A stretch of 60,000 nt of DNA from Antedon mediterranea (GCF_964355755.1 NC_092678.1:15412922-15472921); one strand, 5' to 3'. Counted from the first letter of the stretch, positions 12,001-27,000 are shown. Program-made: numbers and translations. The notes: generated from the sequence alone by a model not told the origin.

Positions 12001-15000
12001 CAAGTCAAACGATCAACCAAACGTACACAATAATATTACCCATAATGCAATACATCATAAAAACTATGCATAGTGAGTGGCCGAGCGGTTAAGACAGTGG
12101 AACCGTAATATGTAGCCGTAACATCAGCAAGGGTTCGAGGCTCAGTCGATCTATGGTTCTGGTGGTAGAATGAGTCTTACAAGGACTGTTGGTCCAGTGT
12201 ACACATTTAGCTAATGTGAACCTAGTACATCCTTCGAGATGAGTAGGGGGGGGGGGGGGTTACCCCGGTGTGGTGTACTAGTACATCACAGCCATAGCTG
12301 GGCCATTTGGGAGACCAGTTTTTGACTGAAGAGGTCGCCCAGTATAAATAATAAAAAAAATGTAAGTTACAACAATACACTTACCAACTTTCTGTAAATT
12401 TTTCGCTTTCTTCAAAACATCTTTAGCAACTCTTGTGACGCCAGAGGTGGAATGTTGATTGATGAAACTGGCTATCACCTCCCACCTACAGGTAATAACA
12501 ATGTGTAAATAATAGGGAGAACAAGAACACAGGAATGAGTGATATTTTGCCAAACCTGACAAAAAATAAATGTACTCAATGCTTAATTTGTAAATTGTGA
12601 GATTATGGTTAACTATATTTCACAGTTGTCCTTGTTTTATTTTATTTTCACAAAACCAACAGCTATCACAAAACTAAACAATTAAATGATGGGAAGCCAT
12701 GTTTTCAAAACCAAGTCCTCGAGGAACTGAATTCCTTTTATATCAAGTATACTTCAAGTTCAGGTTCAGGTTCAGATTTATTCACATAATGCAAACACAT
12801 ACAAAAATATAGATACAAATGGTTGGAAATTAATTTACGTAAGGGCAAAATTCGGTAAATCGCGCGTTATTTCTAGAATGTTTACTCGATGGTATATAAA
12901 GTTGGTTCGTACTTTCGGTACTGATTTTAACCGCCTGATGTAACCCTGTTTAGTAATTAAATTGAGTTCGATAATTAGTTATTGACGATTAAAACGAATT
13001 TAGGTTCAACGATTTGCCCCAAATAGGGGTGTTTTTCGATCGTGGTATACACTGTCTAATGGATGTCCGTCTTGAAAAAATACCCGCAGACGATAATACG
13101 AGGATGCTTCGCATTTTCCTATCTCCTCCTACGATAATTGTTTTTAATGGCTGAAAACCGGTTGAACAGCTCGAGTACAGCATCATAATGTTGAAGACAG
13201 GCCGATTTTCTTTAAAAAATACTATTTTGATAGATTTAATATACGTTTATACAAATGTATTGATTTGCGATGAATGGAACATTCCAATCTCTGTTCCACA
13301 AGTGTCTATTCCCTCAGGCGTCGTAAAGGCAAGTACTGTATACTCATAACAGAAATTCGATCCATTTTTTTTTCAACCAACCCAACCATTTCAATCTGTG
13401 CTGCAGAGGTTGGATATACATTTTTTTTAAACAGATAATGAGCTAGCGTTTTCACTCGCCGTATACTATGTACACATCTTTATTATTGCAGTTAAACCAC
13501 CCACATCACCACCCTTCCCTCACTGGCATGAGTAGCGTTGTAAAACCAGTAAACGCAGAACAACTTCGGAGGGTAGGGTAGGAACCAACTTAAGTATGAA
13601 TTGGCTCTAAAAACAATTGAAAACCATTATGCCTACTAATTAAGTTGAGTTAGATAATTTAAAATGTATTGACCATTAAATCGAATTTATGATTTTGCCC
13701 GAATAGAGGTGGTGTTCACAAATTGTTTTAAATTATATAAACATATACACGTCGTAGTGATGTATCGTTACATGTACTATACTATTTCAATCGACGGTGA
13801 TAGTTTCAACAAAGTATTAAATCGCAATGTTTTACTGTATAGGCCTATAGTGGTATATTATTTGTAAAACATGAAAACAATTAATATTTCGTTACTAAAT
13901 GGATAAAGAATATATTTAAAAATTGTTCTTCTTTGCACCCATCCTCTTCCCCATCCCTCAACCCTAATGTTACATACAAAACACAAATTAAGTTTGTTTA
14001 AATTTGACTTAAACAATTTGTCTCATTTTGTGACAAGTTTCTCTTTCGGAAGTAATTCCCAGGGTGCTAATTTTAGTTGAGTACATAAATCACAGTGTCT
14101 ATTTATTCGTTCCTGTAAACGACATGTATTATTGTCCTGCGATACGTACATTTGAAATCGCCAGTTCTTTAACGCTGAAATTATTATGTATTCGAGAACC
14201 ATCTGTGGGCACGACCTAGATGGTACGCGAGCGAAGCGAGCGTACCATCTAGTTAAGTAAAGTAATAGTTACATTATGCCTGAAGAATACTATTTAAACT
14301 CCAAGGGGCTTTAAGCCTGGATAAAGTAGAGTTACAAATAATAATAATAAGCATAAGGTGACAGACAGGGACGGACATGTACGACGATACAAACACGACA
14401 AGGACGACAGGAAGGACAAACAGTATTTATATGATTCGCTTAATTAAATTTAATTTTAGTATTAATATGATCGAAATAATTAATTTACTTTATATTTTGA
14501 TATTAGATAAGATTTGTAGTTTATTTTTAGAGTATTATTTTGTTTTGCTATTAGTTATTGACGGATTAAGAGAGTTCCAGAGTAGGGGACCGGTATGTAG
14601 TATAGAGTTAAGTATTTGCTTACTGTTATAGTTTTTAGAAATGTAGTTGTTTGCGTTCCTAGTGTTATATGTGTGTAGTTCGTTATTTTTAGTGAAGAAA
14701 CCGTTGAAAGCGGTTGGAAGTTTGTTATTTGAGTACCTATACATGAACTTAAATTGTTTATTATAAAATAAAAACCTTTGCAACAACATTGATAATAATC
14801 TCATTTGTTTTTCAACATTGTTGAGCAGAATGAGAAAATTGAGAAAAAAGTGTTACAAGAATCTAATTCCTTATTATATTTAGTTACAAAGGTTCAAAGA
14901 ATTTTTTATAACATATAAGAAACAGGAATTTTAAACAGCTAAGCTTTGATATTAATTTGGCAATCAAGTAATCTGAAGCCTACCTGGACACCGTACCAGC

Positions 15001-18000
15001 TGGAAACAGGTTGTTAGCCTTGATAAGAAGCTGTAAGTCTTCATTGTTCCAAGGAGATGAGTCACTTCCTCCTCCTGTTGCTCCTTTGCCTGCAGATAGT
15101 TCTTGCTGTCGTTTAAGCTCCTTTTCTCTCTCTTGTCCAATCTGTTCAGTTACCTCTTTCAGCTGTAATGAGATAGTTTATAAGTACGTTTTTTTTAATT
15201 TTATTATTACAATTCAGCACACACAAAAAAACCCATATTATATTTTGGAAAGCCAGAGAAGTGTACTTTATGGCCCCGTTTCTGCTGCCAAAAATATACC
15301 GTATATATACGGTATATTTTATATACGGTATATTTTTTGGCAGCAGAAATGGGTCTCATAAAAAATATACCGTATATATTTGCGGTATATATACTGCATA
15401 AATATCCCCATCGTTTGTGGATATTATACGGTATATTCCAAAATATACCGTATATTTCGTTCCCCGTTTCTGCTGCACTCAAAATATACCGTAAATGTGA
15501 CCCGACTCATGACACGAGGTCAAAAACTAACAGAGCGCGACGCGTTTGTTTTGGTTTTTCTGCTGCATTGAAAGTTGAAACACACGTGTAAAAGCAAGCA
15601 ACAGATCAAAATGTCACTGTGGACCAAACAAATCACTATTTTTGCAATTCAATTGTGGGGGGGAAGCGAAGGTTGGGGGGAGACTGCATGGCAACAGAAG
15701 CGATACCAAGATTTTAATTACCATAAATCGAATGTTCTTACACGACAACAACGTGATGTAAAATCATGGTAAAATACTGTATAATAGAAAATGGAAATGA
15801 AAACGGCAATATAGGATAATATAGCATAATATAAACTCAATTTGAATAACAGAGTTTATTTATAGTGACATTTCTAGATTGTGCTTGTATGTGCGGTGTA
15901 AATTCGTTGCTACTTCTGCTCATTAGATTTAAAATAGAAAGCAATGCTACGACGTTTTGAGAAACCATCATTGTTTTGTTTTTGTCAGCATGTACCGGTA
16001 GGTAAAAACCTCACTACACGAGGTCAATCCATACTTCCGTCTCACGAAATGCATTTTGGGTAATGAAAGCCAACATTTTTACAACCCACCCACGAAGTAT
16101 GTGCAGCGCAAACGGTGCACGAATTTCATATACGGTATATATACGGTATATTTATACGGTATATTTTGGGTTGGCAGCAGAAACGGGCCCTATAAAGAAC
16201 AAACTAACTTTCATGAAAAAAATGCTATTTAATTTTTAAACTATTACTACTATGATTATCTGTGTATTATGTGCATGTGGCGGGCGTTTATTTCTTAGTT
16301 TCAGTATTCTTCATTTAAATTAAACACCACCTTATTGTATTTCTATAAAGTTCTGCGGTGCTGACGTCATGATGGTAGGTGGCGCTGCATGGTTGCTAGC
16401 CAACCAAAATATGCGTTCAACCTGCCTGAGTGACTCCTAGTTCACCAATGGTTTAGAATAAGTTTATTGAAGCAGTCATTTTAAAATTTCATAATTTTCA
16501 ATAATTATTAATAACAACTAAAATTTCAAAAGATCACTAAATATTTGTTTTTAATAATCTATATATTCTTCAAGTACAGTTTAAGTAAAAGATACATAAT
16601 TTGATAGAAACACAAATCTATAGTGTTTACCATCAACATATAGCATTGAACGCATTTTTGGTTGTGCTAGCAACCACGCAGCGGCATCTAGCAATGTGAC
16701 GTCACCGCAGAACTCTATACAAACCTGTGTTTCAAACACTGTCTTTGATGAGTCCTCTGATGTCATTCCTGCATTCAGTTTCTGCAAACTAATGCAAATG
16801 TAAAACATTTGTTAATAGGGAGGTTTCGCAATCTTACGAATACGATAACAAAAACGGATACGTATTCGTTTTTCGTAAGCCAGTAAAAATCTGTTTCGCA
16901 TGGCAACAAAATATTGAGGGCGCCGTCCAAAATATGACTGCGGTAAATTTGAGCGAAGCGCAGGTACGTGTTGCTTGGTGTTCTGCTGCCTAGGCCTAGC
17001 GCAACATCAAAGCGAGTTTGACTTTAAAAACTGCTAGTTATCCAAATTGACCTGCCATTTTAGTAAATTACTTTAGTAAATTACTTTCAATAAAAGTATA
17101 ATTATATTATAATCATGAATCATTCCTGATTCAAATGCAAAATGTGCAAAATAGATCAAAAACTATACTCGTTTTGTAGTTACAAATATGACTGGTGATA
17201 TTCGTCAACACGAATACGCTTTACGAATATGAAATGGTGATCAGCTCCAAAAGTTTCACAAATGTGTGACGTATCCGTTTTCGTTATCGTAAGGTTGCGA
17301 AACCTCCCTATTAACATACATCAAGTAAAGTAATATAATGTAACTCGATATTCAGTTTACAGAATGCATGTTACATATAATAGAACAAAAACAAATTTGG
17401 GACCCTGCAGAGGATATAATAGTAGGCATGTTAAGGTGCATATTTTAGGCAAATCCTTCAAATTGTGATAATATTTTGAAACTTTGCACAGTTATTCATT
17501 AGGGTGTCAAAAACATGAAATGGAAGGGTTGCACAAAATTTGGTCAGGGGAAAGCCGCCATTTTAGATTTCAAAATGGCGGACCCCAAATTTTCACTTTT
17601 CAGGTATATCTCTACTAAAAAGGCACCTAGAGTTCTGATTTTAGGTGCAAATTATATGGTAGTGGGGTCACCAAACATATTGGTATAACTAACATTTTGA
17701 TTGCATGGCGGCCATGTTTGATTTCAAAATGGCGGACCCCAAATTTTCACTTTTCAGTTGTATCTCTGCTAAAAAGGCACATAGAGTTCTGATTTTAGGT
17801 GCAAATTATATGGTAGTGGGGTCACCAAACATATTGGTATAACTAACATTTTGATTGCATGGCGGCCATGTTTGATTTCAAAATGGCGGACCCCAAATTT
17901 TCACTTTTCAGGTATATCTCTGCTAAAAAGGCACCTAGAGTTCTGATTTTAGGTGCAAATTATATGGTAATGGGGTCACCAAACATATTAGTATAACTAA

Positions 18001-21000
18001 CATTGCATGGTGGCCATTTTGGATTTCAAAATGGCGGACCCCAAATTTTCACTTTTCAGGTATATCTCTGCTAAAAAGGTACACAGAGTTCTGATTTTAG
18101 GTGCAAATTATATGGTAATGGGTAACTTCTTTGATTGCATTGCCGCCGGCGGCCATTTTGAACGTACCTCAAACTGTACTGGCTTTACACTATTTGTTTA
18201 TGTTTATAGTTACATGCATTTAACATATGGACACTTATTGTAGGTCACATTTTCCCTGGCAACCACACAGCTCTGTATATAGTAAATCACTCTTTCTGCA
18301 TTTACAGCGTCCAAGATCACAGTCGGTGTGTCCACAGCGAATTAAAACCTTTGTGACATCTGAGAGTGTGGAGCACTGTGGCGCAGTGGTTAGAGCATTG
18401 GACTTGCAATCAAGAGGTTGCTGGTTCAAGCCCGGTCGGTCACTACAGTGCTGAGTCCTTAAGCAAGATTCTTTATCCACATTGTTCCTCCCCACCCAGA
18501 TGATAGAAATGGGTACCGGTACAGTATGTAAAAAGTACTGGGAAGGTAAATCATACTCGTTTGTGCGGGAGGAGTGGCGTACCCCCACAAACATGTACAC
18601 TTAGTGGAGTCTGGCTCAAACGCTAAAGAAATGGAGATGGGCACCACGGACATTATCATTAGCTTAGGTCTCGACACTTTACCTTACAGACAATGACATC
18701 CTATCGAAAACTGAAGTCATTCATGGCATCTTTTTCAACGTCGGGTTAAATGTAGCTTTACCTTTTCCTTGAACAGATGAAGTTGTATCACAACCGCTAA
18801 AGGAATGAAAGAACAAGTAAGCGGCTGATGCTTGTGGTCCAAGAGAAGAAACAATCTCGTGTATTGGGATGTGCTTCCCCAGTCCAAACTCGATCCAAAG
18901 CTTGTGGATCCTAGGTATTCTGTGGAAAGCTGACAATGCAATAACAATAACATCACTGTCTACAGTCTTGACAAGAATGTGCGGAAAAATTTCAGCGGCA
19001 TGTTTAACATGAACAAACATACATTCATCTGCCTCTATGTTACATGGCATCAGCAGTTGTATATTTACAGACTGGTTTGTTGCAGCTCTGTCTCCTAGAG
19101 ACCCTACAAACATTCCGTGATTTGTGTCAATGACACGACTAGATTTGTTTTTCGATAGATACTTTAATGACAGTTTAAAGTCTGGTACGCGTTCAAACCG
19201 CGTTTCTGGTGTAAGGAGGGTCGTTAAAGCCAGCGGGAGCATACACAACAATTGGACCACATTTTTTAGATTTGATGACAACAAATCAGAGTTGCTTTCA
19301 TTTATTGTAACTGAAGTAGTAGAGAACATTGGCAAAAATCACGGAATGTTTGTAGGGTCTTTGGGAGACAGAGCTGTAACAAACCAGTAAATATACAATC
19401 GCTGATGCCATGTAACATAGAAGAGGCAGATGAACGTATGTTTGTTCACGTTAAACTTGCCGCTGAAATTTTCCACGCATTGTCAAGACTGTTCACAGTG
19501 ATGTTGTTGTCAGCTTTCCACAGAAAACCTGGCATCCACAAGCTTCTGATCGAGTTTGGAGTGGGGAAGCACTTGAAGTACATCCCAATACAGGAGATTG
19601 CTTCTTCTATTGGATCACAAGCATCAGCCGCTTACTTGTTCTTTCATACCATTAGCGGTTGTGATAGAACTTCATCTGTTTAAGGAAAAGGTAAAGCTAC
19701 ATTTAACGAGACTTTGAAAAAGATGCCATGTATGACTCCAGTTTTTGAGAGGATGTCATTGTCTGTAGGGCATGTTAGTGAAACAGACACAGATTATCTA
19801 GAACAGTTTGTTGTAACTATGTCTACTGCAGAACATTTAATGATGCAATACGATATCTTTTTACAACAAGAGAAAGACTATTGAAAATATCCCCCAACAT
19901 CTGCGGCATTAAGAGAACATGTGAAACGGAAGCCAGGAAGTGGTACGACTGTCTAGATGCATTCAGGGTTGGACAGGACCCAGCAAACTGGGGATAGAGG
20001 AAGGGCGGCAACAAATTTAGTCCAGCTTGGAGTTCATTGCTTGGAGAACTTTCAGATGTCACAAAGGTTTTAATTCGCTTTGGACACACCGACTGTGATC
20101 TTGGATGCTGTAAATGCAGAAAGAGTGATTTACGATGTACAGAGCTGTGTGGTTGCCAGGGAAAATGTGACCTACAATAAGTGTCCGTGTTAAATGCATG
20201 TAATTATGAACATAAACAAATAGTGTAAAACCAGTACGGGTTGAGCTACATTCAAAATGGCCGCCATGCAATCAATGACGTTATACTAATATGTTTGTTG
20301 ACCTCAATACTATATTATACTTTGTAGGCCTACCTAAAATTATAACTGTAGGTACCGTACTGAAACACTTTGAGTTCGCCATTTTGAAATTCAAAATGAC
20401 CGCCATGCAATAAAAATGTCAGTTAAATACCAATATGTTTGGTTACCCATTACCATATAATTGGCACCTAAAATCAGAACTCTGTACCTTTTTAGCAGAG
20501 ATACCTGAAAAGTGAAAATTTGAAGTCCGCCATTTTGAAATCCAAAATGGCCACCGTGCAATCAAAATGTTAGTTATACCAATATGTTTGGTGACCCCAT
20601 TAACATATAATTTGCACCTAAAATCAGAACTCTAGGGGGTGTCACGAAAGCTCAGACCCCCTAAGACCTAAGATCACGAAAGCTAAGACCCAACACCTAA
20701 GATTACAAATACTAAGATATACTACAGCTTAAAAACAATACTTGTTTATCCATACATAATTTTAAACACAGTAGGTTTCATTTATTACCATAAATATAAT
20801 TTAATACTACCGCAAAACATAGATAAACTCACATTATTTTCGCCCGTTGAGTAAATGTATATTTTTTCTTTACAACAAACAAACTTGACGGGTTGTTTGT
20901 TGGTATATATTTACTCCATTGTGTTGCTTCAGAGGATGTTTTTCTTACGCACCTGCCTTTCTTGTATTTTGACTCCAAATTTGTTGACTAACTTTATCCT

Positions 21001-24000
21001 GAACACCACACTTTAAAATTAGGACTTATAAGTACTTTCAGAAGGAGAAACATATAATAACAAATAAATAAATCCTTTAAATTGATGATTTTACAGATGT
21101 GTTTCTTTGTATACTGTAATGACAATGTAACTCCTCGAGCTCCCCATGCTCAATGTTTTTGTTTCTATGGAGCGCCAAAAGAGCAACAATAATAGTACAA
21201 GTATAAAAACAGAAAGAAAACGAAACAAAAAAACTTATCATGATTTTTAAATTAAAATTTATTTGCCAGTATTTATTTCTTCGTACTTGCATGATTATAC
21301 TATTATCATTACAATTTTAATTTTACATTGTTCCATCCACACTGTAGATGGACTCCACAGAGTTTTCAGCCCTCTATATAATTTTTGCTCTTTTGACGTT
21401 CCATAGAAACAAAAACATTGAACATGGCCCATGGGGTAGGCCTACTGTACTGTAGGCTAGTCATTTTGTGAGCGAGAAAAACGTCTGTAAAATCATCAAT
21501 TTAAAAATGTATTTTTGTTACTTTTTATGTGATTCTTTTTCATGAAAGTGCCAATTCTAAGGTGTGGTATTCAGAATAAATGTTGGGAGTTAAAATACAA
21601 GGCAGGTGCGAAAGATAAATATTTGTAATCTTAGGTGTTGGGTCTTAGCTTTCGTGATCTTAGGTCTTAGGGGGTCTGAGCTTTCGTGGTCTGAGCTTTC
21701 GTGACACCCGAACTCTAGGTGCCTTTTTAGCAGAGATATACCTGAAAAAAGGAAATTTGAAATCTGCCATTTTGAAATCCAACATGGACGCCATGGGATC
21801 AAAATGTTAGTTATACCAGTATGTTTGTTGACCCCACTACCATATAATTTGCACCTAAAATCAGAACTCTAGGTGCCTCTTTAGCAGAGAAATACCTAAA
21901 AAGTGAAAATTTGAAGTCCGCCATTTTGAAATCCAAAATGGCCGCCATGCAATTAAAATATTAGTTATACCAATATGTTGGGTGACCCCATTACCATATA
22001 ATTTGCACCTAAATTCAGAACTCTAGGTGCCTATTTAGCAGAGATATACCTGAAAAGTGAACAATTTGGGTCCGCCATTTTGAAATCCAAAATGGCGGAT
22101 TTCCCCTGACCAAATTTTGTGCAACCCTTCCATTTCATATTTTTGACACCCTAATGAATAACTGTGCAAAGTTTCAGAATGTTATCACAATTTGAAGGAT
22201 TGGGTCACTTAACAGGCCTACTATAAATTTATTTTTGTTTTTTTTATTTCAAATTTATTTAGAGCTAGTTACCCTTCCAACTGTACCAGCAGGCCAGTCG
22301 ATTTAGGGCGCTCATTAAAATGACAACACATAAAGATCTATACTTAACGAAACTCAATACAATATAAAAATTAAGACAAAATACATTTTTTAAACCAAAA
22401 TTTCAAGGAATTAAAAATATTTATTATTACGCTAGAAACATTGCGTAAGAATAAGATTTTCAGTGCAGTTTTTAAATTTCTTAACACTTTGGCTGCCAGA
22501 GGTTTTTCCAGTTAGAAACTGCTACCGCCAGCGTTTTTAGCCCAATTCGATGTTTTTATTAAAGCTGATTGAAACTATGCATGTGATCTGTTTTATATGT
22601 AATTTAGACTAAAATAATCATAAAGATTTTAGCTTTACAATGGTACCAAGAACGATTTTTAAATCGCAATATGTAAATCGTAATAGTAAAATGAAAGTAA
22701 CCCACTTTTTTAGTTTTTCCTAGTTTCGCGCAAGAAAGCCAAGATAATCGCGATTTTGTGAAAGACATCACAATATGAAAATATCGCCCGGTGAGATCAA
22801 CAAACAACAAAAAAGTTATTTACACGGCACCTATATGCCTATAAAAACAAGTTATCACTATCGAAAAATGTATTACATTTTATAAATCATAAAGCTTACA
22901 TCAATGTTTCGCCAAAATCCACATACTAAAGACACCAGGCCTAGTTAACCAGGCCTAAAGTTGGTCCAGAACCGTTTTACGACGACTAGGCCTAGCCTAG
23001 ATAGTAAACTGATGATAATATCCATATCATTTCAAAACAAGTTTGTTGCGTGAAACTCGGTCACTTTCAGTAAAACACCAAAACAATTAGGGTATACATA
23101 TATTATAATAATAAAATTAAAGACTTTATATTGAAAATAACTCCATTATTTTTTATTTAGATAACAAACAAATATGTCAATCCACAAAACTTTTGTAATG
23201 CTTCGGCGGCATAGCTAGCGCGCGACCGATGCACAATGCGCCAAGCCATCGCTCTACGCGCTACTGTTATGCGCGGTGTTTGTTATTTCGACAGGTACCA
23301 TTTTGACAGTCGTTCGTAACCAGATTAGTTACTTTCAAATAGTGAAATATTCACGGTCCAGACCGAATATAGTGTTCATATTTATAGTATATACCAATAA
23401 TTAACCTATCTACCGGATTTCGTAAAAAAGCGCGAAACACGAAGATCTTCGTGTTTGGCAGTCAAGCGTTGTGTTTCCAAACACGAAGATCTTCGTGTTT
23501 GGCAGTCAAAGTGTTAAAACTCACTTGTTTAAATAGAATTTTACTCTTATAGCACTTTATAAATGCTTGTGTATGTGTATGTACAGCCATACTGCGTTGA
23601 AACCCCGGTTCTCGTTAGATCACCCAAGTTAAGCAACGTAGGGCCCGGTTGCGTTCTGGATGGGAGACCGTCTAGAAATAGCGGCGGGTGCTGTATATAC
23701 TGGAGAGTGATGGTGTAATGGATCGCACTTAACAGTGCATGTTAAAGAACTTAATACACTATTCGAAAAGAGTAGGGGATCATCTCCCGGTGTGCTGATC
23801 TGGTAGGCGCTGCACTGCTGGAAGGCCTAATCTGAATTTGAGTTTCAATTTAAACTTGAGGACTAAGAATAACACATTTAACAGTTTTTATTTGTGTATT
23901 ATAATTATAACCTATTACGAGTACTGACCTTTGTAAATCTAACCTTTGACATAATGTTTCAACAGCTTCCAATCGCTTTACTAAATCGCCATCTTCACCA

Positions 24001-27000
24001 AGAAAATAGTTATATTTCTAAAACAGTAGAACAAATATATTAAATATAAATAAAAGATAAAAGTGGATGAAGGAACGAATGAAATAGTAGTAGTTGGCAA
24101 CACCGTAACACAAATGGGGAAGCATGAAAAGTGCAACATTAGTCTACAGCGCATTGAGATGTGTGAAATACACTGTAAAGATACATTAACTATATAAAGC
24201 TAAGCCAAGAGAGCAATAAATGTCAAGTGAGGCTCACCTTACAAGTGTCTCTAAGAGCCTTTCTCTCCCGTCTCATTGCTTTCTTCAAAGCTTCTCTTTC
24301 TTTCTTAGCTTCATCGGCCTGAAAAATGTACATAAAATCACATAATGAAGAATGCATTGAAAAAAAAATGAAGAATTCTCAAAGGTCAATCATCATGTTA
24401 TGAATTATAATAAAAACAAATTATCAAAACAATTATCGCACTCGGAGAGGCTCAGAGAAAGACCAAAAGGAAGACCAACAACAACATGGATGGCAAACAT
24501 AAAAAAGGAAACACAACTTTTCACATGCGGACCTATATACATGCTTGCTCAAAAACGTACTGAGTGGCAAACACAAGTGAGACGCGCAATGTCTAACGAC
24601 GATTAGCGTTTAAAATGATGACGATCAAGCATAGTTCAGAATAATCAAGTAGATTAAGTGGTCAATGCTTAACAGAATTATATATAACATTTATATAAAT
24701 ATCTCTTGTATTTTGTTGAATGGTTTAAATGAAACAGCAAACACATACAATTATAATATTTAAGATTTCTTGGCATTTAATTATATACATTTTGACTACA
24801 GCGTCCAGGCTTTTCAATATTCTGTTTGTTTTTACACTGTTTTCTTCAAGCCTATGGCCAAAAATACAATACAGTACAAGAAAATCACCACGGCATCTAC
24901 ACAACAACTTATAAATTTTAATCCATCAAGTTTTTATAACAAATGTAAAAGTACTTAAAGTATAGTATTGAATAAATGATTTTCACTTTGTTTATTAAAA
25001 TTCTAAATTACCTTAGCTTTCTCTTCTGTTTCTCTTTTTACTTTAGCTAATCTCTCAGCTTCAAGTACAGATTCTTTTTCCTTAAAACAAAACAATAAAA
25101 GTTTACATTATAAATCATAATAAAACTAATACAAGTAAGGGCTATAAACCGTAGGTCAAGTGTACACAAAGTGCGTGTGTGTACTTTAAACAACCTAGTA
25201 CATCTCTGAAGAAAGGAAGGGTTACCTAGGTGTACTAGTTCACACAGCCACTGTCACACACAGCCACTACTTCTAGTAGGCCTCACATAGTTCCATAATA
25301 ATTGATAGGACAATGAATCTGATAAGCCGTTGTTTTGAATTTGCGCAAATTAATTTGTCAGGACTAAAAAGGTTTAAGATGAACTAAATCTGGGGCGGAT
25401 TGCTATAAGCGGTCTATAATTCGTGACGTAGCAAGTAGTCTTTATTATAGACAATTGCTATACCGCGGTCTAACCTGTTAGCGGCCTTTAAAATTAAAGC
25501 CTACTCAAAGGAGTCTTAAAACAGTCTTAAACCTCTTTTTTTTTTATTTTACATATTATTTATTGTAAAAGACAACAAATTGAATGTTGAATTGAATTGA
25601 TTGTTAAATCAAATAATAGCGGTGATTTTATTCGTGTATAGGCCTAGAATAGATTTTCTCGCGTAAAAATATACGTACTGTTATGATTGCGATTTGAACA
25701 AGCGTGACGAACATTACCTTATTTAGTATTCTACGCGCAAATACGCCCTCAATTTGTACCTTTAGGTGGTCTTAGCTAAGACTGTTTTATAGTCCCTGTT
25801 CATAGCTTAACAGCTTACCTTTTTTCTTGCCATCTCAGCAGCTTTAATGATGTCTTGCTTGGCTTTCTTTTCGGCAGCTTTTCTTTCTTTTTCATCATCT
25901 TTAAATTTCTTAATTCTAGGATCACAGGCATATGCGTTATCGGTTTCATAAAATGTTAAACAAAATGAATGAATTCATCACATTACTTGAATATTTACAA
26001 AGTGGCATTTTAAAACACCAAGTTAGATATAAATATTTAAAACATCTGACAAACTGAGTGACTGGAAAAGCAATTCAATTATTTTTCAATCAATCAATAG
26101 TTTATAAAATTAATTAATCTGTCTGACATAAAATATACACATTGTATTAAGAATAAAAATAAAAGCAGTCAGAAAAGAAGTACTTGGCAAAATATATCAG
26201 GAAAAACTACATTCGGAGAGAGACGGCTCACTACTTGATATTTCGACATAAGTTAAAAAAATACAGAGGGCGTGCTTTTTAATATTTTTAGCTTCAGATT
26301 TGAATATAAGTTTTTTAGATGTCACCATATCAATCTTCCTGAAAATCAATAGGCATGTTCTGCAAGTATGTATCTGTATAACACCAAAACATTCAGGACG
26401 ATATCTTGAAAATGTGTGCGAACAAAAAAACAAAGTGCTATACTTAAAAGCAAAATTATATTTTGCCGAATAATGACGTTATTATATTTAATTGTATTTT
26501 TCGGACATATCCCAAGAGTGAGAAAAAATGTGTTTAATTAGATTCGATATATAATGGTTTAGTCCAATGAACTTCAACCAACACCATAGAACACAAATCA
26601 ATGAATCATATATTGTATATCCCACAAATTAAAACAAAACATGCTAATGATCTACCCCTTTGCAAAAAAGCCGTATACGATCCGTATACGCTGAAAACGT
26701 ATACGACGTATACGGATCGTATACGATTTCACTGTTTACATTATTTCCACTCTGTTGCTCCACAAAGAGTTGGCGTCGTATACGTTTAGCATACGTAACG
26801 TATACGTTGTTTATTCATGATAAGAATATCGTATACGGGACGTATACGAATCATATACGAACAAACTAGGCCATTTTATAAATTATAATAGCAGTAATGA
26901 GTAGAATAGAGCTAAATAAAACATTTAAATTGTCATTACAACAAATACGTACGTAGGCTCTGGCCTAGGGCTAGGCCTAGCTAGCACCAGCCATTATTAT

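Larger units (their letters stand above)
17421..22222. mobile_element. 4.8-kb foldback element with decayed PIN-like ORFs
   Basis: Outer ends are inverted copies: AGTAGGC near 17421, then AATCCTTCAAATTGTGATAA and CTTTGCACAGTTATTCATTA, are mirrored at 22222-22100. Next, each arm has about four tandem ~150-bp units carrying CAAAATGGCGGACCCCAAAT and ACCTAGAGTTCTGATTTTAG (left 17570-18150, right 20250-22100). Further in, each arm holds a copy of the same ORF in opposite direction around a ~200-bp spacer at 19130-19340. Later insertions sit in both arms: a SINE on the left and a Mutator-like hairpin on the right. No clear target duplication is seen. It occupies most of DNAJC2 intron 11. Confidence 0.8.

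Noticed and set aside
12071-12145. tRNA-Ser/Leu gene
   Set aside because: A and B boxes are present but the stems do not pair, and a SINE body follows.
14377-14631. 84-codon plus-strand ORF
   Set aside because: It is antisense to the LINE 3' fragment.
15011-15361. Plus-strand 116-codon ORF
   Set aside because: It is antisense to DNAJC2 exon 13 and then runs into the TATACCGTATA foldback arm.
18235-18600. 121-codon minus-strand ORF
   Set aside because: It joins a SINE read backwards with the decayed Cys-rich tail of the left-arm transposon ORF; not one protein.
23581-23700. Functional 5S rRNA gene
   Set aside because: The 3' third has changed and the same changes occur in the second copy; a non-5S tail follows, so it is a SINE.
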